Origin: Hyphomonadaceae bacterium JAD_PAG50586_4
Lineage (GTDB): Bacteria > Pseudomonadota > Alphaproteobacteria > Caulobacterales > Aquidulcibacteraceae
Length of the DNA: 64,000 nt
Assembly: GCA_023242925.1 (NCBI GenBank)
Contig: CP096134.1
Span: 868,001-932,000 of the forward strand
Direction: 5' to 3'
Shown: positions 49,865-57,453 of the stretch, piece after piece
How the letters are laid out: each line of letters begins with the position of its first letter
Position numbering within the stretch: the stretch's first letter is position 1
Made by a program: the position numbers and the translations under genes
The notes under the pieces: model-generated
What the model was told of the DNA's origin: nothing
Databases searched by the model: none
What the model saw: the letters and a program-made list of their open reading frames with translations, nothing else

Positions 49865-50898
49865 GCTTCGATCCCGCAAAGAACAAGCTCTATATTCAAG
49901 ACGTGACGCTGCGCGACGGCATGCACGCGATCCGCCACCAATATGGGCTGGAGCACGTAAAGGCGATTGCCAAGGCGCTGGACGATGCGAAAGTTGATGC
50001 GATCGAGATTGCGCATGGCGACGGTCTCGCGGGTTCATCCTTCAATTATGGTTTTGGCGCCCACACGGACTGGGATTGGATCGGCGCGGTGGCGGAAACG
50101 TTGACGCACGCGAAGCTGACCACGCTCTTGCTTCCTGGGATTGGAACGATGCATGATCTCAAGCGCGCGCACGACATCGGCGTGCGCTCAGTACGCGTAG
50201 CGACGCATTGTACCGAAGCAGATGTCGCCAAACAGCATATCGAATACGCGCGCGGGCTCGGCATGGATGTCTCGGGCTTTCTGATGATGAGCCATATGAG
50301 TGCGCCGGAAGCGCTCGCTGGCCAAGCCAAACTTATGGAAAGCTATGGCGCACATTGCATCTACGTGACTGACAGCGGCGGTCGCTTGACCATGGAAGAC
50401 GTCGCAGCGCGTTTCCACGCCTATGATTGCGTGCTCAAACCGGAGACCGAGCGCGGCATCCACGCGCACCACAATCTCTCACTCGGCGTCGCTAACTCGA
50501 TCGTCGCTGTGCAGAACGGCGCGGTTCGCATCGATGCAAGCTTAGCCGGGATGGGCGCGGGCGCCGGCAACGCGCCGCTCGAAGTCTTTGTCGCCGCCGC
50601 GGACTTGCATGGCTGGAACCATGGTTGCGATCTTTTCAAGCTGATGGACGCCGCTGAAGACCTCGTGCGCCCGTTGCAAGATCGCCCTGTGCGGGTCGAT
50701 CGCGAAACGCTGACGCTTGGCTATGCGGGCGTATATTCTAGCTTCCTCCGCCACGCCGAAAAGGCGGCGCATGAGTACGGCGTTGACACCCGCACAATCC
50801 TCATTGAACTCGGCAAGCGCAAAATGGTGGGCGGGCAAGAGGACATGATCGTCGATGTGGCGCTGGACCTAAGTGAGGCGCGCGCGCGACCGGTCTAG
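49861..50898 (+). CDS. mhpE: 4-hydroxy-2-oxovalerate aldolase
   Basis: Cleaves 4-hydroxy-2-oxovalerate to pyruvate and acetaldehyde. 345 residues of the DRE-TIM metallolyase family. [19 protein letters not shown] carries the Arg-Asp metal/catalytic motif at about residues 14-32; the metal-binding His pair is in [20 protein letters not shown] (about 200). The C-terminal communication domain for the dehydrogenase begins near residue 290. It overlaps the dehydrogenase by four bases and ends the catabolic operon; the next 143 bases up to the insertion sequence hold no gene. Confidence 0.94.
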   Translation: MSFDPAKNKLYIQDVTLRDGMHAIRHQYGLEHVKAIAKALDDAKVDAIEIAHGDGLAGSSFNYGFGAHTDWDWIGAVAETLTHAKLTTLLLPGIGTMHDLKRAHDIGVRSVRVATHCTEADVAKQHIEYARGLGMDVSGFLMMSHMSAPEALAGQAKLMESYGAHCIYVTDSGGRLTMEDVAARFHAYDCVLKPETERGIHAHHNLSLGVANSIVAVQNGAVRIDASLAGMGAGAGNAPLEVFVAAADLHGWNHGCDLFKLMDAAEDLVRPLQDRPVRVDRETLTLGYAGVYSSFLRHAEKAAHEYGVDTRTILIELGKRKMVGGQEDMIVDVALDLSEARARPV

Positions 50899-51041
50899 GG
50901 CCATAACCGCGCAACTCAGCCTACGGTTTCCCGTTGAGATCCGGAGTAGTGGGACAACTGGGCAATGGCCGCTTTGAAAGCGAAGCTGACGGTTGAGGTC
51001 CGTTGTCGGGCGCCACAGTGCTGATGGCCGCTTTTGGGAGT

Positions 51042-52595
51042 GGCTGTGTGAAAACGCGTACTCTGATCGGCGTACGGCGCGCGGGCGCAGAGGACGCGCG
51101 CGGTTTATCACGCGCGGATGGCGGCGGTGAGCGGGCCTGCGCCCATGATCGCCATCATCCGCTTCAGGTTATAAGCCAGGACGCATAAACTCATTTCCGT
51201 TTTGACGTTTTCAAGTCTTCTGGTCAGGAAGTGGGTGTGTCCCATCCACGATTTGAGCGTGCCGAAGGTGTGTTCGACCGTTCGTCGTCTGATGGTCATC
51301 GCGTCAGGCTTCATCTCTAGGCGCTTCAAGTTCGCTTCAACGACATGCTCATGCTCCCAGCGCCGCACGCGTCGTTCTTTCCCGGTGGTGCATTTAGATC
51401 GCAACGGGCAGCTGCCGCACTTGGTGGTGTAGTAGAGATAAAGCGTTAGGCCATTTTCGACGGTGGCATGTCGATAAGTGAGCAGCTCGTTCGCCGGGCA
51501 ACGATATGCATTCTGATCGGCGAGATAGGTGAAATCGTCTTTGCCAAATCGACCGGCGGCTTTCGCGTTCGATGTAAGGGGCTTCGGCACCAATGGCGTG
51601 ACGCCGACTCCCTCGCAGGCGCGGATCTGCTCGCCGCTGAAATAGCCGCGGTCGGCCAGCGCTTCGAGCTGTTCGACACCCATCGCCGCTTTGGTTTTCT
51701 CCGCCATCGGCGCGAGTAGGGTTCGATCGACGACGACATTGGTCACTTCATGCGCCACGATGAGGTGGTGCTCCGCATCGACAGCGGCCTGCACATTGTA
51801 GCCCACGACGCTGGCGCCGCGCATGTTGGTAGCCATAGCGCGCGCATCGGGATCGGTGAGAGAGATTTGGAGGTCCGGCGCTTCGAGCACCTGGGCTTCA
51901 AGTTGCTGGAGCTCGCCCAGTCTGGCGCGCATTGCAGCGATTTTATCGGTTAAACGCGCCGACTTGGCTTCGGCCCGATCACCTTCCTGGACATCTGCAG
52001 CATCGAGCGCCTGCAGGTAGCGTTCGATGCTTTCGGAGATTTGCTCCATGCGCCGTTTAAGTTTGCCGCGGGTGAAGTTGCGATCGCGCGAATTCACTGC
52101 CTTGAACTTAGCGCCGTCGATCGCAGCCACAGCGTGACTAAACAATCCGATCTGTCCGCAAATGGCGATGAAGCGCGCGCAGACCGCTTGGATTGCGGGG
52201 CCGTTGTCTTTGCGGAAATCGGCGATGGTTTTGAAGTCCGGCGCAAGTCGCCCGGTGAGCCACATCAGCTCGACGTTGCGATTGGCCTCGCGCTCTAGGC
52301 GCCGGCTGGATTGGATGCGGTTGAGGTAGCCGTAGAGATAGATCTTGAGCAGGGTGGCGGGGTGATAGCCGGGGCGGCCCGTCGGGGCGGGCCCCGAGAA
52401 GCCCAGCGTCGTGAGATCGAGTTCTTCGATGAACACATCGACCACGCGGACCGGATTTTCCGCGTCCACGTATTCTTCTAGGCTCGCGGGCAGTAGAGTA
52501 AGCTGAGAGCGTTGTTCGCCTTCGACAAATCGGCTCATGAGGCGTCTCCGTGACGACCATCAGAGCATGAAGTGATTTGCCGTTTTCACACAGCC
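51042..52595. mobile_element. IS1182-family insertion sequence
   Basis: About 1.55 kb, bounded by perfect 15-bp inverted repeats GGCTGTGTGAAAACG (51042-51056) and its complement (52581-52595). It contains one transposase gene. I could not see a target-site duplication in the flanks, so one end may have recombined or the true tip may differ by a few bases. Confidence 0.85.
51108..52538 (-). CDS. IS1182-family transposase
   Basis: A 476-residue DDE transposase, intact. The N-terminal domain (LTLLPASLEEYVDAENPVRV, then GRPGYHPATLLKIYLYGYLN) is diagnostic for IS1182-type enzymes. The catalytic domain shows AAIDGAKFKAVNSRDRNF (first Asp), LADRGYFSGEQIRACE (second Asp) and RRRTVEHTFGTLKSWMGHTH (Glu). 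A Cys-rich block, KCGSCPLRSKCTTGKERRV, lies between them. It is carried by the element with 15-bp terminal repeats and separates the catabolic operon from the toxin-antitoxin pair. Confidence 0.93.
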   Translation of the reverse strand: MSRFVEGEQRSQLTLLPASLEEYVDAENPVRVVDVFIEELDLTTLGFSGPAPTGRPGYHPATLLKIYLYGYLNRIQSSRRLEREANRNVELMWLTGRLAPDFKTIADFRKDNGPAIQAVCARFIAICGQIGLFSHAVAAIDGAKFKAVNSRDRNFTRGKLKRRMEQISESIERYLQALDAADVQEGDRAEAKSARLTDKIAAMRARLGELQQLEAQVLEAPDLQISLTDPDARAMATNMRGASVVGYNVQAAVDAEHHLIVAHEVTNVVVDRTLLAPMAEKTKAAMGVEQLEALADRGYFSGEQIRACEGVGVTPLVPKPLTSNAKAAGRFGKDDFTYLADQNAYRCPANELLTYRHATVENGLTLYLYYTTKCGSCPLRSKCTTGKERRVRRWEHEHVVEANLKRLEMKPDAMTIRRRTVEHTFGTLKSWMGHTHFLTRRLENVKTEMSLCVLAYNLKRMMAIMGAGPLTAAIRA

Positions 52596-52624
52596 TCGGG
52601 ATTTTCCCGACGTCTGCGCCTCGT

Positions 52625-52936
52625 TTAATCTTCGCGCAAAAGGCTCTCGTAGTCCTGACCGCCGTAGAAAATGCCGAGAACGGTAACTACCTTCGGGAGC
52701 GCCGAATAGGCAATCGCGACGCGTCTGCGGAAGAGGGTCATTCTCAGACCTCGTCGGATATCGTCCCGTGCGGTGCCAGCGAGGGGCGTTGCGCCGAGCC
52801 TTTCGCAACGCTCAACGATTGCGCTGGTGTAGCTCTCGGCAATGGTTGGAGAAGCGTTGGCCGCGATATACTCGTAAAGCGCGACGATCTGCGCTTCCGC
52901 TTCAGGAGAGAAGACGACCTCTTTCGGCCGGCTCAT
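52625..52936 (-). CDS. parE: ParE/RelE-superfamily toxin
   Basis: 103 residues. The family pattern is EVVFSPEAEAQIVALYEYIA at the N-terminus, CERLGATPLAGTARDDIRRG in the middle, and a C-terminal strand pair around VAIAYSALPKVVTVLGIFYG. ParE-type toxins poison DNA gyrase; other members cleave mRNA, so the exact target is open. It overlaps the antitoxin gene by four bases. The pair may help keep the island in the chromosome. Confidence 0.85.
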   Translation of the reverse strand: MSRPKEVVFSPEAEAQIVALYEYIAANASPTIAESYTSAIVERCERLGATPLAGTARDDIRRGLRMTLFRRRVAIAYSALPKVVTVLGIFYGGQDYESLLRED

Positions 52937-53211
52937 GTTCGTTTGGAGTTGCGCTTGTGAGCACGAGCCAGCGACGCCTTAACATCCGCGCTTGAGCGCG
53001 CGCGACTGGGATCTGCCTTCATCCGATCATACGTCGCTGCGACTTCGCCACTGAGCCAGTGTTCGATCGCTTTGTCGCGGGCTTGCAATGCTCGAAGACC
53101 GTCGCGAATGACCTCACTTTCGCTTGCGTATTCGCCAGTGGCGACCTTGTGAGCGACTTCCTTGGCCATCTCGTTGGGGAGGGTGACGCTTAGCTGCTTT
53201 GTGGATCGCAT
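52933..53211 (-). CDS. parD: ParD-family antitoxin
   Basis: A 92-residue ribbon-helix-helix antitoxin: MRSTKQLSVTLPNEMAKEVA begins the DNA-binding domain and GEYASESEVIRDGLRALQAR completes it. The basic C-terminal part should wrap the toxin. ATG 53211 is chosen over the upstream frame because GAGGAC precedes it and the ribbon-helix-helix starts right there. An 11-bp-arm palindrome lies 11 bp upstream and is probably its own operator. Confidence 0.87.
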   Translation of the reverse strand: MRSTKQLSVTLPNEMAKEVAHKVATGEYASESEVIRDGLRALQARDKAIEHWLSGEVAATYDRMKADPSRARSSADVKASLARAHKRNSKRT

Positions 53212-53221
53212 AATGTCCTCG

Positions 53222-53244
53222 TCAGTAGGATTTAATCCTACTGA
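53222..53244. promoter_or_regulatory. Perfect palindrome upstream of parD (operator)
   Basis: The arms TCAGTAGGATT and AATCCTACTGA surround a single T: 23 bp, perfect. Placed just upstream of parD, it is the expected site for autorepression by the ParD-ParE complex and likely overlaps the promoter. Confidence 0.7.
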
Positions 53245-53340
53245 GAAAAATGTCAAGTTCGGCCCGATTTCAGCGCTCATGTCCGCTTTGCGGCGCCGCA
53301 TCGTGGAGGGCTGTTATTGGGATCCAGCGACACTCGTTCG

Positions 53341-53874
53341 CTATGGCCGCTCCAATGTGACGCGTAGCATCCGCTCAGCCTTCTCCGCATCTTCAGAGAA
53401 TGAGAGGCACACGAGCAACCACACAACCACGACGAATGCAGGGCAAAACAACACAAAAAGCGGAGACGGCCCCGCTTGGCGACCAATGGCGTCCGCTATT
53501 GCGAACGTTCCCCACACGAACGGCGCAGCCCATAAAGTCATAAAGACCACGGTGAAAGCGCCTAGTCGGAAGGTGGAAGAAACCCTCGATCCCATTGGCG
53601 AAGGCCGGATACGGGTGTGAACAACGGCTTGAAAAGAATTATAACTCCGCAACTCGCCCGGCTCGGTGTTTAGATTGTTCTGAAACTCTCCGCCATTCGC
53701 GGATCGATGCCCGAGGAATAGCCGACGCTCGGGGTTAGAGCCGACGCTGGCGTTTATGGGTCCGACTATAACCCACACCTTGTCGTCACCGATCTCGACA
53801 TGCAGGCGCTGGATGGCCTCTTGAGGAGCCAGCGTTGTTTCAAAGGAAGTGGTATAGAACGGCCAAAGTTTCAT
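53341..53874 (-). CDS. Hypothetical membrane protein
   Basis: 177 residues, not recognised. A soluble N-terminal half (FETTLAPQEAIQRLHVEIGD) is followed by two transmembrane helices (FTVVFMTLWAAPFVWGTFAI and LFVLFCPAFVVVVWLLVCL) and a short charged tail. ATG 53874 is chosen; the longer frame only runs back through the upstream gene. It lies 13 bases after that gene, so the two probably form an operon. Confidence 0.65.
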   Translation of the reverse strand: MKLWPFYTTSFETTLAPQEAIQRLHVEIGDDKVWVIVGPINASVGSNPERRLFLGHRSANGGEFQNNLNTEPGELRSYNSFQAVVHTRIRPSPMGSRVSSTFRLGAFTVVFMTLWAAPFVWGTFAIADAIGRQAGPSPLFVLFCPAFVVVVWLLVCLSFSEDAEKAERMLRVTLERP

Positions 53875-53887
53875 TCGCGCGTGCTCT

Positions 53888-54934
53888 CTAGTCGGAGGCC
53901 GGTGCTGCCTGGTATCCGCTGTCGCGCCAAAACACTGTCCCCCATACTTCGTTGCTATCTGCCCTTGCCGCGCGCACGACGATTGCCTCGAAAGTCTCTC
54001 GCCATTCTGGGTACTGAGCGTTGAGCCCCTCGACGATGCGGCGATTGGCGGCCTCAGCACTCACGTGGTCAACCCACTGCGAGGGCGCGTGCTCGACCAT
54101 GAGCGTCGCCTCGCCAGTATCCAGGCCCATATACTGGACCTGCCGCACCTGAAAGTTTTCGCCGGAGAAGGTCCACGCGAAGGGAGGCTCTCCACGCACG
54201 AGCGCCAGCGCCTCGAAGCCGCTAAAATCACGTTCAAAATGTTGAACGAGGCGGTGCTGATAAAACGCGTTGCGGGGCAAAGCATCTCGCGCAGCTGCAT
54301 AAAGCACTGCTGCGTTCAGTTCGTGATGTCGAGCGCGTTGCTGCTTTGCCTCGACCCAAAGCTCCGAGCCATCACGCCCGGCGATCCGGCTAAGGCCCCA
54401 GCTGATTGCGCGCACCCTCCATGATCCATCTTCTCGTTCCAACCAGACCGTGGTGGATCGCTCCGAGTTGCCGACGATCTCCTCCGTAACGACCGCGACG
54501 GCGCTCGTGCTCGTGCCTCCGCGCGACACGAACGTCGGGCCATCCGCCAGGACGTTGCATGGAACGCGTGAGGCATATTCATCACCATTCAAGAAGCGCA
54601 GCAGGTATGTCTCCGAGATTGACGGGCTACCCACTGTCTGAAGGGAACGGTAGCTGGCGTGGGCGGTCTCCATCGGGCCTCGTTCCACAGTGGCGGCTCT
54701 ACCTCGGCGAGACATCTCCTGGCGCGCTTCGACCGGAGAGCGGGAAAAGGTTTCAAGAAAGGCAAGCGTGGTCGAAGACAATTGCTCACGCGTATGAGCG
54801 TTGATCTGTCCGTCAGTCTGGCAAACGCCAACGCCAGCATCGGATGTTGAGAACGTGCCTTTGAGCCCCTGGAACAGGAGGAACGCTATCGAGAGCAACG
54901 CCAACGGCACAATCAGCCAAACAGCAAGTCGCAT
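53888..54934 (-). CDS. Hypothetical anchored/exported protein
   Basis: 348 residues, not recognised. An N-terminal membrane anchor or uncleaved signal (LAVWLIVPLALLSIAFLLFQ) precedes a large extracytoplasmic domain with one pair of Cys candidates (VGVCQTDG and RVPCNVLADG). The middle, SERSTTVWLEREDGSWRVRA, looks like a beta-rich sheet domain. The next gene downstream is a two-helix membrane protein, suggesting a small envelope complex. Confidence 0.65.
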   Translation of the reverse strand: MRLAVWLIVPLALLSIAFLLFQGLKGTFSTSDAGVGVCQTDGQINAHTREQLSSTTLAFLETFSRSPVEARQEMSRRGRAATVERGPMETAHASYRSLQTVGSPSISETYLLRFLNGDEYASRVPCNVLADGPTFVSRGGTSTSAVAVVTEEIVGNSERSTTVWLEREDGSWRVRAISWGLSRIAGRDGSELWVEAKQQRARHHELNAAVLYAAARDALPRNAFYQHRLVQHFERDFSGFEALALVRGEPPFAWTFSGENFQVRQVQYMGLDTGEATLMVEHAPSQWVDHVSAEAANRRIVEGLNAQYPEWRETFEAIVVRAARADSNEVWGTVFWRDSGYQAAPASD

Positions 54935-55074
54935 ATTGCTTCTCCCCAGAACGCGATTGGCGGAGCGGGCAACGAACGCTCCCTACATGCCGACACCCGG
55001 CCTCACGTTAAGTTGGACCTGGACAAAAGTCTGTAGCTTGGATTTTCGCTCGGAAGATGTGCTAAAGCGCGCCT

Positions 55075-55356
55075 GTGGATTTTGCGGCCAGATTTCCAGC
55101 GTTGACCCCGAACGAGGGCGCATTGGCTTGGGCGTTGGTTTTCTTCTTCTGCCTGTTCGGCGCTGTAGGTGCGTTCTACCCGAGACGTGCACGAATTGTT
55201 GCTGTTCGCAGCGCGCGCACTCACAAGGAAAGGCGGCGCTATTTGTCGCTTTTCTTCGGCCGTAACTATCTTTGGTCTGTGCGGTTTTGTGGGCTGAGTC
55301 TCATGCTCGCGGGCGCGGTGGTGCTACTCTTACTCGCGGTTCGAGTTGCCGTTTGA
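55075..55356 (+). CDS. Small two-helix membrane protein
   Basis: 93 residues, unrecognised. Two hydrophobic helices, LAWALVFFFCLFGAVGAFYP and FCGLSLMLAGAVVLLLLAV, flank a strongly basic loop (RSARTHKERRRY). The start would be GTG 55075. The hydrophobic pattern supports coding, but there is no clear ribosome binding site. Confidence 0.45.
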   Translation: MDFAARFPALTPNEGALAWALVFFFCLFGAVGAFYPRRARIVAVRSARTHKERRRYLSLFFGRNYLWSVRFCGLSLMLAGAVVLLLLAVRVAV

Positions 55357-55460
55357 CGGACAGCCAGTTGTGGTGCGCCAAAGCGGAAGGCGGACTTCCG
55401 TTTTTGGAGCGAGAAGGCGCTAACGTCGGCTTGTGGGATGCAGCGCCAATTGCGAGGTAC

Positions 55461-55730
55461 TCACTTCTTCTTAAATCGAACCCCGGCGCCGCCATCTTTG
55501 AGTTCGCCTGGCGCCAAGAAGATCACGCCCTTCTTTTCTAACGCGGTGCGCAATTGCTGCATGGTGTGAGGGTAGAGTTCGCCTCTGCCCGTCTCGTAAC
55601 GGCGGATCGTCGACTCGCCGACGCCGGAAGCCGCAGCCAGCTCTCCTGCGCTCCAACCAATGCCGACGCGCGCCATGCGCAATTGTGCCTGGCTGATGGG
55701 CGGCTGCTCGGTTTTTCGTCCCGTTGACAC
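55461..55730 (-). CDS. Xre-family HTH regulator
   Basis: An 89-residue DNA-binding protein: AQLRMARVGIGWSAGELAAA, SGVGESTIRRYETGRGEL and a C-terminal VIFLAPGELKDGGAGVRFKK. The last part is typical of short Xre proteins in alphaproteobacterial islands. GTG 55730 is the start. Two 17-bp direct repeats lie directly upstream and suggest autoregulation. Confidence 0.85.
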   Translation of the reverse strand: MSTGRKTEQPPISQAQLRMARVGIGWSAGELAAASGVGESTIRRYETGRGELYPHTMQQLRTALEKKGVIFLAPGELKDGGAGVRFKKK

Positions 55731-55766
55731 GTTAGAGGTTTTCGCTATAGTTAGAGGAAATCGCTA
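55731..55766 (+). promoter_or_regulatory. Two direct repeats upstream of the Xre gene
   Basis: GTTAGAGGTTTTCGCTA (55731-55747) and GTTAGAGGAAATCGCTA (55750-55766) share GTTAGAGG and TCGCTA and are spaced 19 bp apart. They touch the Xre start codon on one side and face the rightward gene at 55819 on the other. Confidence 0.6.
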
Positions 55767-55818
55767 ATCTTGTTTTCAGCGTGCGGTCGAGGCTGCGAGC
55801 GCAAGGAATCGCCAGGCA

Positions 55819-56304
55819 ATGACCACACGGCGCGAGGCTATCAGTTTCGGGGTTTCCTCTCTATTGCCGTCCGGCTTGTCGGAGATTGCCGATCGGCGGC
55901 TGGCGGCGCTTGTGGCCGAACATCATCGTTTCGATGAGGCAATTCTTGCGGCCGAAGACGAGGCCGACGCCTTGCTGATTGCGGGTCGCCGGTCTGGTGG
56001 AAAGCGCAGCGTCGCTGTCGAGGCCGCGTGCGCACGCGCTGAGGCGCTGCACGAGTCGCAGGGCAGGGTGGCTAACGCGATCATCAATATGCCAGCGGCG
56101 ACAGCTCTGGGCGCTGCCTACAAGCTCATCGTCTGGCGCAAGGAAGCCGCCATCTCGTTTCCGGATGATTTCGACGGGGCGCATGAGAGTTTCACCTTCT
56201 CCGCCTATCGCGACCTCTTGCGGCTCACCGGGCTCAATGCCCTGGAACATCCCCACGACCGTGCGACGCTTGCGCGGATGAGGAAGTATTGGATTCTATC
56301 GTGA
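55819..56304 (+). CDS. Hypothetical protein of the island's right end
   Basis: 161 residues, mostly helical (ADRRLAALVAEHHRFDEAIL, RSVAVEAACARAEALHESQG), no recognised domain. The N-terminal RRE-containing stretch weakly resembles a Tat signal but is followed by charged helices, so export is unlikely. Genes of this look are common next to Xre and integrase genes in alphaproteobacterial prophages and islands. Confidence 0.6.
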   Translation: MTTRREAISFGVSSLLPSGLSEIADRRLAALVAEHHRFDEAILAAEDEADALLIAGRRSGGKRSVAVEAACARAEALHESQGRVANAIINMPAATALGAAYKLIVWRKEAAISFPDDFDGAHESFTFSAYRDLLRLTGLNALEHPHDRATLARMRKYWILS

Positions 56305-56372
56305 GTTGCAATGCGTGGACGTCCGCTGGTGGGATGGTTTGATGGCCGGCCCCGTCTTGAGGAGCCGCTCGC

Positions 56373-56720
56373 ATGGCCTCACGCAAGCGCGGGTCGCGCA
56401 CCCGCAAGCGTCGCGGCGATCCGGGCCAACTGAACTTGTTCGACACGCCAGGTGAAAAGGCGCCGGTGCCCATCAAGCGCGCCGCACCGCTGCGGGTGAA
56501 GGCGAAACGGCTCAAAGCCCCGTCCGTCGAAAGGTCAGTAGCGTTCTCGCCGCAGGAAGCCTCAACCTATCTCGGTGTAACGGTGAGCACGCTGAAGAGC
56601 TGGCGGGCCAAGAAGATTGGGCCGAAATGGACGCGCCGTGGGGCACGTTTGGTTTGCTACTTTCCAGAAGACCTCGACGCGTTTTTGCGACGTGGGCCGC
56701 GCGATCCTGACAAGTCTTGA
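56373..56720 (+). CDS. HTH protein, excisionase-like
   Basis: 115 residues. A basic N-terminus (RKRGSRTRKRRGDPGQLNLF) is followed by a MerR/excisionase-type winged HTH: FSPQEASTYLGVTVSTLKSW, then the wing GARLVCYFPEDLDAFLRRG. GAGGAG precedes the ATG. First of three such HTH proteins before the integrase. One of them probably directs excision; which one cannot be told. The 281 bases after it, up to 57001, hold no gene that I recognise. Confidence 0.75.
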   Translation: MASRKRGSRTRKRRGDPGQLNLFDTPGEKAPVPIKRAAPLRVKAKRLKAPSVERSVAFSPQEASTYLGVTVSTLKSWRAKKIGPKWTRRGARLVCYFPEDLDAFLRRGPRDPDKS

Positions 56721-57001
56721 CGCTCAAGCCTCAAGCATGACGTCGAATTTAGTCGCGCAACATGCGAATTATGGCGGTGGGACATTGAGGGCGATTGGGG
56801 GCCATCACTGATGATTGAGAGTCGCTTGAGGTAAGTCGCGGAAACGCGCGGAAACCAGTTGAGACGCCGCGCTCATTTGGACTTCAATTCGAGTTTTCAT
56901 CGCACGGCAGAATGGATTTGTTGGTTGTGGGTGAGCGGATCTCTCATTGAGCAACCGCGCGAGATTTTAGCCGTGACGCGCGATGCTGAAAGGAGAGCAT
57001 C

Positions 57002-57205
57002 ATGTCCTCAGAAGTTTTGTTGACCGTCGAAGATGCAGCCGCGCGTTTGAAGATTTCAAAGCACACGCTAAATCGTTGGCGTGGAACGGGTGAGGGGCCG
57101 CCCTACGTCAAATCGGGTCCGCGACTTGTTCGCTATGAAGTGGCGGAACTCGATGCTTGGGCGCGAGAGCGCAGAAGGACGTCAACCGCAGTCGTGCCCC
57201 AGTAA
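57002..57205 (+). CDS. Small HTH (excisionase-like) protein
   Basis: 67 residues: LTVEDAAARLKISKHTLNRW is the helix-turn-helix and GPRLVRYEVAELDAWARERR the wing and last helix. AAAGGAG lies eight bases before ATG 57002. Excisionases and phage-type regulators share this fold. Followed 14 bases later by a second protein of the same kind. Confidence 0.8.
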   Translation: MSSEVLLTVEDAAARLKISKHTLNRWRGTGEGPPYVKSGPRLVRYEVAELDAWARERRRTSTAVVPQ

Positions 57206-57219
57206 CCGGGAGGATCGTC

Positions 57220-57453
57220 ATGATTACAAGGACGCTTCCCTTTGTTGTGCCCCGCGGCCTTAACCGGGTGGAAGCTGCCCGCTATATCGGAGTGTCTCCG
57301 GGGACGTTGGACAAACTCATCGCGGAGGGACGCATGCCAGAACCAAAGCCTGTGGGCGCAAGGCGAGTGTATGACCGAAACGCCCTTGATTATTACTTTG
57401 ACGCGCTTGGAGCTGAAGCCGAACGCGAGAAGAACGATTTCGACGAGGATTGA
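57220..57453 (+). CDS. Small HTH (excisionase-like) protein
   Basis: 77 residues: RGLNRVEAARYIGVSPGTLD then KLIAEGRMPEPKPVGARRVY, the typical excisionase/MerR-like DNA-binding domain, and an acidic C-terminal tail. GGGAGG precedes ATG 57220. Its TGA overlaps the TTG start of the integrase by four bases, so it is coupled to the integrase and is the best candidate for the recombination directionality factor. Confidence 0.8.
   Translation: MITRTLPFVVPRGLNRVEAARYIGVSPGTLDKLIAEGRMPEPKPVGARRVYDRNALDYYFDALGAEAEREKNDFDED

Noticed and set aside
52596..52610. TCGGGA-TTT-TCCCGA hairpin as a terminator for parDE
   Set aside because: No T-run after it in the direction of parDE, and it abuts the insertion sequence end, so it may simply be flanking sequence.
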